Shown piece by piece: positions 57,176 to 64,000 of a DNA stretch of 64,000 nt. The stretch is from Siphonodentalium dalli (lineage: Eukaryota > Mollusca > Scaphopoda > Gadilida > Siphonodentaliidae). The notes beneath the pieces are model-generated. The model was not told where the DNA came from, ran no database searches, and worked only from the letters and a program-made list of their open reading frames with translations. The DNA is taken from positions 139,765,954 through 139,829,953 of the forward strand of contig CP136064.1 of NCBI GenBank assembly GCA_032622095.1, in the 5' to 3' direction. A program made the translations under genes and the position numbers. Positions within the stretch are counted from its first letter, which is position 1, and every line of letters starts with the position of its first letter.

Positions 57176-58448
57176 AGAATCCAAAACGCGTGTACAGATT
57201 GAGCTCAAATTTCGTATGTAAGTGTAAAATCCCACCGACACCGCCGTGGTCGAGTTTTGGAGAAGCTCAGAATACCCTTTATCCACTCCCAAATCACCGC
57301 AAAGGCACGGCGGGGGTTAAGGCATCAACGATATACGGAGTTGTTAACGACGAACGCTCTTTATTGCCATCGGCAGTTTGCTTGGATTTGTTTACCGAGC
57401 GCCGACGGCCTCACTGCGTTTGTCGCATTCATTCCTACGGCCGTTAATCAGTGCTTTACTGTCATTCATTCAGACTTCCAAAATCATTATATTGCATTGC
57501 ATTCTGACCATACGAATCAGACTTGTGCAGTCCTTTCTTTGTGTATTGTGAAAACAGACTGCCAAAATAATTATATTGTATTTTAGCATTCTGACCATTG
57601 TTATCAGACTGCAAACATTGTGGTTGGATCGAGCTCAAACTTCGTATATAAGGGTAAAATCCCACGGGGATCGTCCGCGTAGCATTTTGGACAAGCTCTG
57701 AGCATTGATTATCCACTCCCAATCATCAAAATTTATATTGTTGTCTAAACGATTCTCAAATTGAACTTTACCCAAGTCGCTCTCCGTATAAATACGTAAA
57801 AATAAGTTTAAATAAGTTTAAATAAGTATAAATAAATACAAATAAATAAATGGTAATTCCTGCTCATACACGAAACAAGGCGAGTGTACAAAGGCCCATT
57901 ATCACATAGAAGTGACTAAATATACAGCACAACTCAGAAAACTAGAAAATATCTCTTATTTCCTATTCTGTCTTCGGGCATGACAACCTAGAGTTGCTCG
58001 TAATAAGTATATACATACAATGCATCACTCTTGTCGTATCGATCGTGAAACGTTAATTATGCTATGCTTATTGTAAACTGACCGAGTGGGGTCAATGGAC
58101 AGGTCACAAACAAACAAACAGGTAGTAACAATTCAGTTCAACTGATGCGTGGACTGCCCAACAGTGACCCATTATTATGGGTTACTGTTGGACAGTCTAT
58201 GCCCCAGACGGCTGACAATGATAATAATAAGATAGTAACATTTAAACAAAAACAAGATCTAACTGGGAAAAGAACATTATGAAAAAGCAATAAAGACACC
58301 ACCACATGTGTATGACAAAGATGGGGAAATGGCTAATATAAGCATCACACTTTCTGCCAAATCCCATTCTCTAAAATAATTGTCTTTATGTATATTATAC
58401 AACTCTGTTAATTAATGTGCATGATTTAGAGAAATAAATATGTTTACA
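57176..58448. repeat. Diverged copies of the 893-bp repeat and spacer
   Basis: A diverged partial copy lies at about 57250-57480 (atacggagttgttaacgacg, caccgagcgccgacgg-like blocks). A near-identical copy of the 3' part lies at about 57522-57730 (matching 59147-59350). The rest, about 57731-58448, is AT-rich spacer with aaataagtataaata repeats. No gene recognised. Confidence 0.7.
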
Positions 58449-60043
58449 CCAATCATCAAAATCACTGCAAACGCCACTTCGGGTGTTAAGGCATCAACGC
58501 TCTTTATATTTACCATATACGGAGTTGTTAACGACGAACGCTCTTTACTGCAATCGGCAGTTTGTTTACCGAGCACCGACGGTCATTCATTAGTTCAGTG
58601 CGTTTGTCGCGTTCATTCGATAGCAGACCATTAATTCGATCAGTGCTTTACTGTCATTCATCTTATCAGCGACATTGTTATCATTCATTCGATAGCATTG
58701 CATTCATCTGACCATTGTTAGCAGACTGCATTGTTATCAGTTTGCTTGGTTTTGTTTACCGAGCGCCGACGCTCGATAGCAATCTTTTCCTACGGCCAGG
58801 TTTTGTTTACTGAGCGCCGTTGCATTGCATTCTGACCATACGAATCAGACTGCCTACATATTTTTACATTCTGACCATACAAATCAGACTGCCTACATTA
58901 TTGTGCATTTCTTGCTTTGTGTATTGTGAAAACAGACTGCCAAAATAATTATATTGTATTTTTGCATTCTGACCATTGTTATCAGACTGCAAACATTATT
59001 CTGCATTCATAATACTTTGAATCATTTTGTATTGTGACAATCAGACTGCCAAAAGCATTATATTGCATAGCATTCTGACCATACGAATCAGACTGCCTAC
59101 ATTATTGTGCATTCCTATTGTCCGCATTCTATTAGAATATCAAACATGTGCAGTCCTTTCTTTGTGTATTGTGAAAACAGACTGCCAAAATAATTATATT
59201 GTATTTTAGCATTCTGACCATTGTTATCAGACTGCAAACATTGTGGTTGGATCGAGCTCAAACTTCGTATATAAGGGTAAAATCCCACGGGGATCGTCCG
59301 CGTAGCATTTTGGACAAGCTCTGAGCATTGATTATCCACTCCCAATCATCAAAATCACTGCAAACGCCACTTCGGGTGTTAAGGCATCAACGCTCTTTAT
59401 ATTTACCATATACGGAGTTGTTAACGACGAACGCTCTTTACTGCAATCGGCAGTTTGTTTACCGAGCACCGACGGTCATTCATTAGTTCAGTGCGTTTGT
59501 CGCGTTCATTCGATAGCAGACCATTAATTCGATCAGTGCTTTACTGTCATTCATCTTATCAGCGGCATTGTTATCATTCATTCGATAGCATTGCATTCAT
59601 CTGACCATTGTTAGCAGACTGCATTGTTATCAGTTTGCTTGGTTTTGTTTACCGAGCGCCGACGCTCGATAGCAATCTTTTCCTACGGCCAGGTTTTGTT
59701 TACTGAGCGCCGTTGCATTGCATTCTGACCATACGAATCAGACTGCCTACATATTTTTACATTCTGACCATACAAATCAGACTGCCTACATTATTGTGCA
59801 TTTCTTGCTTTGAGTATTGTGAAAACAGACTGCCAAAATAATTATATTGTATTTTTTGCATTCTGACCATTGTTATCAGACTGCAAACATTATTCTGCAT
59901 TCATAATACTTTGAATCATTTTGTATTGTGACAATCAGACTGCCAAAAGCATTATATTACATAGCATTCTGACCATACGAATCAGACTGCCTACATTATT
60001 GTGCATTCCTATTGTCCGCATTCTATTAGAATATCAAACATGA
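58449..60043 (+). repeat. 893-bp tandem duplication
   Basis: aatcatcaaaatcactgcaa at 58451 recurs at 59344, and the sequence then matches until atcaaacatg at about 60043 with few differences. Inside are many short repeats with cattctgaccat, acgaatcagactgcctac and attattgtgcattc. A tcgtatataagggtaaaatc phrase could be TATA-like, but no transcript is evident. Confidence 0.85.
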
Positions 60044-61310
60044 TATAGACGCTCTTTATTATTTCCATATCAGGAATCCGTTCACAGATAACGCTCTTTA
60101 TATGTTAGCCAGGAATGCTATGTCTACCAAACGCCACGAACTGACGTTTTGTGCATTTGTTGACATTGTTGGGATGCACTCTCCTTAAATCAGAGCTTCG
60201 TGGAATATCTTTTCTGATTTCTTGATTACCATTGGAGTTCCAAATCTCGGAAAAGGGTGAATTTTGTTCATCCATTAATTAATCAGAAGCATATCTTCCC
60301 CTATTCTGGCGTGAACTGTGAACTGTGAAAATGCATTTCTATTAGAATATCAGAGCTTCGTGGAATATCTTTTCTCATTTCTTGATTACCATTGGAGTTC
60401 CACATCTCGGAAAAAGGGTGGAGCTATCGACTTGAAATGTATTAATCAGAAGCATATCTTCCCCTAAGACTTTATGTTATCAGAACAAGGACAATTCTTC
60501 ACACTAACATTCATCCACTAAAATCTGGTCAATAATAACGAAATTGTGCCGTCACCATTCACCGGCAGCCCTCGATACATGCAAGAAAAGACAAGACTTT
60601 ATACTTCATGTTATCAGAAAAAGGACAATTCTTACCACAGCACATTTCCTCAACATTCATCCAGTTTGTGTCATTTTATGGCTTGAATAAGGTCATTTTC
60701 GGCTTTTTTTTCGCTGCCAAAATGGCAAAATGTATTAATCAGAAGCATATCTTCCCCTATTCGGGTGTGAACTGCTGGTCGCCCCTGACGAGATTTGTCG
60801 CCCCTGACGAGATTCCACCATGAGAGAATCGAAACTTCACTTTAAATGCCCATCATTGTAAGTGATGTCGGGCAATGTACCACGCAAATTTATCTTCAGA
60901 AATTTTCGAACTTTTCAGAAGTTGTTAGTATTATCTCGGTTCCCTCGAAGTTCATATAATTTGAACGGCCCTTTTGAGGGCCACTATTAGCACAAGGGAC
61001 TCGATAATTCTGCATTCTGACCATTGTTATCAGACTGCAAACATGATTGTGCATTCATAATACTTTCAATCATTTTGTATTGTGACCAATACGAATCAGA
61101 CTGCCTACATTATTGAAAGTCAGACTGCCTTCGATCATTGTTCATTCTTGCTTTGTGTATTGTGAAAACAGACTGCCAAATTAATTATATTGTATTTTCT
61201 GCTTTCTGACCATTGTTATCAGACTGCAAACATTATTGTGCATTCATAATACTTTCAATCATTTTGTATTGTGACAATCAGCCTGCAATTGTTGAGTCCT
61301 GCATTTTGGC
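60044..61310. repeat. Mosaic repeat region upstream of the Helitron gene
   Basis: Short duplicated blocks: aatcagaagcatatcttccc at about 60290, 60447 and 60737; atcagagcttcgtggaatat at about 60191 and 60349; aggacaattctt at about 60487 and 60622; and a 20-bp direct repeat of tcgcccctgacgagatt at about 60779-60812. The 893-bp repeat motifs return at 61015-61280. This is probably 5' sequence of Helitron-type elements. Confidence 0.65.
60543..60596 (+). pseudogene. Helitron coding fragment (18 codons)
   Basis: It reads I-V-P-S-P-F-T-G-S-P-R-Y-M-Q-E-K-T-R. This corresponds to the V-I-L-P-S-T-F-T-G-S-P-R-Y-M-Q-E-K-T-Q block of the Helitron gene at 62860-62916, with synonymous and replacement differences. 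It is an isolated fragment upstream of the main gene, so it comes from another Helitron copy. Confidence 0.72.
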
Positions 61311-61754
61311 ATGCCGCCCAAGAAGAGACCAATCATTGGCCGGACAAGTTCAGGTGCCAAACATAAGAAAATAGAAAAGGCTACTGAAACTGGACAGCAG
61401 CGTGAACAGCGCCTATTAGATAAACGGGAGAGGGCTGTTCAGGCTCGAGAAGTGGAAACTGGGCAGCAGCGTGAACAGCTCCTATTAGATAAACGGGAGA
61501 GGGCTGTTCAGGCTCGAGAAGTGGAAACTGGGCAGCAGCGTGAACAGCGCCTATTAGATAAACGGGAGAGGGGTGTTCAGGCTCGAGAAGTGGAAACTGG
61601 GCAGCAGCGTGAACAGCGCCTATTAGATAAACGGGAGAGGGCTGTTCATGCTCGAGAAGTGGAAACTGGGCAGCAGCGTGAACAGCGCCTATTAGATCTC
61701 AGGGAGAGGGCTGTTCAGGCTCGAGAAGTGGAAACTGGGCAGCAGCGTGAATAG
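61311..61754 (+). pseudogene. Helitron N-terminal region with 23-residue repeats
   Basis: It starts M-P-P-K-K-R-P-I-I-G, then has a 69-bp unit encoding E-T-G-Q-Q-R-E-Q-R-L-L-D-K-R-E-R-A-V and Q-A-R-E-V repeated in tandem six times (61386-61799). Highly charged, probably helical. Similar ET-x-QR repeats head many animal Helitron proteins. In the sixth unit the Gln codon is TAG (61752), ending the frame; the same frame runs on to about 61892 before the N domain continues in another frame. Confidence 0.8.
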
Positions 61755-61799
61755 CGCCTATTAGATCTCCGGGATAGGGCTGTTCATGCTCGAGCCGTT
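61386..61799 (+). repeat. 69-bp coding tandem repeat (x6)
   Basis: Six units of exactly 69 bp, nearly identical at the DNA level, plus a degraded seventh. Exact multiples of three preserve the frame. The high DNA identity indicates recent expansion or homogenisation. Confidence 0.9.
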
Positions 61800-61876
61800 G
61801 AAACCGATGAGCAGCGGCACCATGAGGCTCCGCTTTCGTTTATGACCCTCACATCGACTACAAGTCGCACAGAATT

Positions 61877-62860
61877 TTGCAGATTGCCCGAATGACCGAA
61901 TTGTGTCAACATTGTCGCGCTTTTAAATGGCAAGGTGAACCACCAGGGATGTGCTGCTTGAATGCCAAAGTTATGCTTCAACAACATGCTGACCCACCTG
62001 AACCTCTTCAAGACCTGCTTCGTGGTTCAACCCCAGAATCTAAACATTTTCTCAAGAACATCCAGAAATATAATGCCGCATTCCAAATGACATCTTTTGG
62101 GGCAAATATCATAACTGAAGTTGTGTATATGCCAACGTTCAAAGTGCAAGGTCAGGTTTACCACCGCATCGGCCCTCTACAACCCAATGCTGATGCACAA
62201 CCTCAATACATGCAGATATACTTTGTTGGTGATTTTAATAGAGAGGTAGAACTCCGTTCCGCTTTGTCTGATGGCACCAGACCTGGAGTTATATACACTC
62301 TCCAGCAAATGATCCATCAACACAACTCTTATGTGTCCAGTTTTAAATATGCTCTAGAAACCCACAACACACCAAATTTGCAGGTGGTCTTAGACGCGGA
62401 CAGAAGACCACTCAATCAACACAGTGGTCGATTTAATGAACCGGCGTGTAATGAGATAGCCGTCGTTTTAGCAGGCGCAGAACATGGAAAGCGTGATATT
62501 GTTTTAAAGCGTCGTGACGACACTATACTTCGCATTTGCGAGACACATAGATCGTATCCCCTCCTCTGTGTCTTCGGTGAAGACGGACATAAGTTCGGTA
62601 TACCACACTCAATCGGCAACAAGAATGTGTCATGTAAGGACTTTTATTCGAATCATTTCATGGTTCGTGATGGGTCCTTCAACCACTTGCACCGAAGCCG
62701 GAACCCGTTCAGTCAGTTTGCCGTAGATGTGTACGCCAAAGTGGAGGGTGAAAGACTCCTCTATATTCGGAACAACCAGAATAAACTCCGTGCAGATTCA
62801 TATAACACCTCTGTGATAGCATCAATAATGATCAGGAAAGAGCTGGAGTCGGCCAACTAG
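61877..62860 (+). pseudogene. Helitron-like N-terminal domain
   Basis: It begins with a putative zinc-binding segment (C-Q-H-C-R-A, then P-P-G-M-C-C). It continues through F-G-A-N-I, V-Y-H-R-I-G-P-L-Q-P and Y-M-Q-I-Y-F, the order of the Helitron_like_N domain, and on to Y-N-T-S-V-I-A-S. The frame is lost near 62845: the next block, V-G-Q-L-V-I-L-P-S-T-F, is one base out. It should be fused to the Rep domain downstream. Confidence 0.86.
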
Positions 62861-63144
62861 TAATCCTCCCGTCGACATTCACAGGTAGCCCGCGATATAT
62901 GCAGGAGAAGACGCAGGATGCTATGACATTTGTCAGGCACTTCGGTCGTCCGGACCTGTTCATAACATTCACGTGCAACCCTGCATGGCAGGAATTGAAC
63001 GTTGAATTGTTCGAGGGCCAGGTTTCTAAAGACAGGCATGACTTGACAGCTAGAGTGTTCCATCTGAAACTGACGAAGCTCATGAACCTTTTGAAGAAAT
63101 CGCATATTTTGGGCCAACCTGTGTGCGATATGTATAACGGTTGA
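62848..63144 (+). pseudogene. Helitron Rep domain, first part
   Basis: It reads V-G-Q-L-V-I-L-P-S-T-F-T-G-S-P-R-Y-M-Q-E, then P-D-L-F-I-T-F-T-C-N-P-A-W-Q-E, the start of the Rep nuclease region in Helitrons. A frameshift near 63138 changes the reading to the frame used at 63140 onward, just before the HUH motif. Confidence 0.86.
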
Positions 63145-64000
63145 ATGGCAAAAGAGCGGATTACCACATGCGCACATTTTAACTTGGCTTAACAACAAAA
63201 TACGCCCCGAACAGATCGACAGCTTCATTTCTGCCGAATTACCTGATCCTGATGAGGATCCAGAATTGTTCGAGACTGTGAAGGCTCTGATGATACACGG
63301 TCCATGTGGTCCATTCAATTTCAATTCGCCCTGCATGAAAAATGGAAAATGTACGAAGCGGTACCCTCGGCCGTTCATCTTAGAAACGCAAACTGGCCAT
63401 GATGGCTATCCACTTTACAGGAGGAGATCACCAGATGATGGTGGAAATGTCGCCAGTATAAAGCTAAAAAATGGACAGGATTTTGTTGCAGACGATAGGT
63501 GGGTTGTTCCATATTGTCCCATGTTATCAAAAATCTTCAACGCACACATAAACGTTGAGTTTTGCAACTCTGTAAAAGCTATAAAGTATGTATGCAAATA
63601 CATCAATAAGGGATCAGATGCGGCGATGTTCGCCCTACGCGACATGAGAACAAAGGACGAGTTGAGCCAATTCCAAATGGGTAGGTACATCAGTACCAAT
63701 GAAGCGTTTTGGCGCATTTTTGACTTCCCCATCCACGATAGACACCCAGCCGTTTTTCGACTTGCTGTGCATTTAGAAAATGGACAGAGAGTGTACTTCA
63801 CCGAACAAACAGCGGCACAAGTTGTATCGGCTCCAAAAGAGACGACACTCACTGCCTTTTTCAAACTTTGCCAAGATGATAATTTTGCCAAGACAATTTT
63901 GTACTGTGACATTCCATCTTATTTCACCTTTGTCAATAATCGATGGGTCCGCCGCAAGCGTGGTGAACCCGTCGAAGGAGTCATGGGCGTGTTCAAAGAC
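63140..64000 (+). pseudogene. Helitron Rep domain, HUH and Y2 motifs (open to window edge)
   Basis: It is open for 287 codons to the edge. V-E-W-Q-K-S-G-L-P-H-A-H-I-L holds the HUH metal-binding histidines (63167-63169 and 63173-63175). Y-V-C-K-Y-I-N-K-G holds the two catalytic tyrosines (63587-63589 and 63599-63601), spaced four residues apart as in Helitrons. G-P-C-G-P-F-N and C-T-K-R-Y-P lie between, as in the family. Catalytic residues are therefore retained although upstream frames are broken. The helicase domain is expected outside the window. Confidence 0.9.

Larger units (their letters stand above)
61311..64000 (+). mobile_element. Helitron (Rep part; continues beyond window)
   Basis: Three frames taken together give an N-terminal repeat region, a Helitron-like N domain and the HUH Rep nuclease domain up to the window edge. 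The helicase half would follow outside. Breaks: a TAG at 61752-61754, frame changes near 61870, 62845 and 63138. The 5' terminus is not identified. Helitrons transpose as rolling-circle elements using a Rep-helicase protein. Confidence 0.9.

Overview
This is a eukaryotic, intron-bearing, repeat-saturated genome segment. It is most likely from a marine invertebrate, and I lean towards a mollusc or another lophotrochozoan. That guess rests on the mix of LINE, Helitron, THAP/YqaJ DNA-transposon, hAT MITE and satellite relics, on AT-rich spacers and on ACAG/AC-tailed repeats; no gene here proves it. No rRNA, tRNA, CRISPR array or bacterial operon was seen. Only one short segment looks like a conventional host gene: a 56-bp protein-kinase exon at 14688-14743.

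Layout. 1-3850: a satellite of about 172-bp units with several orientation flips. 3851-5449: an older tandem repeat of about 145 bp, interrupted by a hAT-type MITE (4718-5383). 5450-14520: a head-to-tail array of cassettes that begin with CTAG and end in (AC)n plus a TATATAATAGA-like tail. It contains two nearly identical 2,492-bp X-Y-Z units made by unequal crossing-over. 14521-20905: mostly single-copy AT-rich DNA with the kinase exon and two fold-back palindromes. 20906-22820: a decayed LINE (LINE-A). 22821-26065: a YqaJ/SWIM gene (+) interleaved with a THAP/HTH/DDE transposase gene (-), which I read as an ISL2EU-like DNA transposon. 26819-28690: LINE-B on the minus strand with a (TATCTG)n tail.

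29597-50540 is a tandem segmental duplication (copy 1 29597-40198, copy 2 40199-50540). Each copy later received its own insertion: LINE-C (35387-38563, 6-bp target duplication) in copy 1 and an LTR retroelement with 562-bp LTRs and a chromodomain (40949-43122, 4-bp target duplication) in copy 2. 50389-57175 is a giant inverted repeat with a loop of about 92 bp; its left arm alone carries about 1.65 kb of a 37-bp minisatellite. 57176-61310 holds nested direct duplications, and from 61311 to the right edge runs a decayed but recognisable Helitron Rep protein that continues beyond the window.

None of the mobile-element genes is intact: each carries at least one frameshift, nonsense codon or truncation. 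The window records layered events rather than a pathway. The most notable items are the interleaved transposase/nuclease pair, the giant palindrome, the CTAG-cassette array with its mapped crossover, the tandem duplication with readable breakpoints, and the deletion-derived LTR element whose first ORF runs in frame into a chromodomain.
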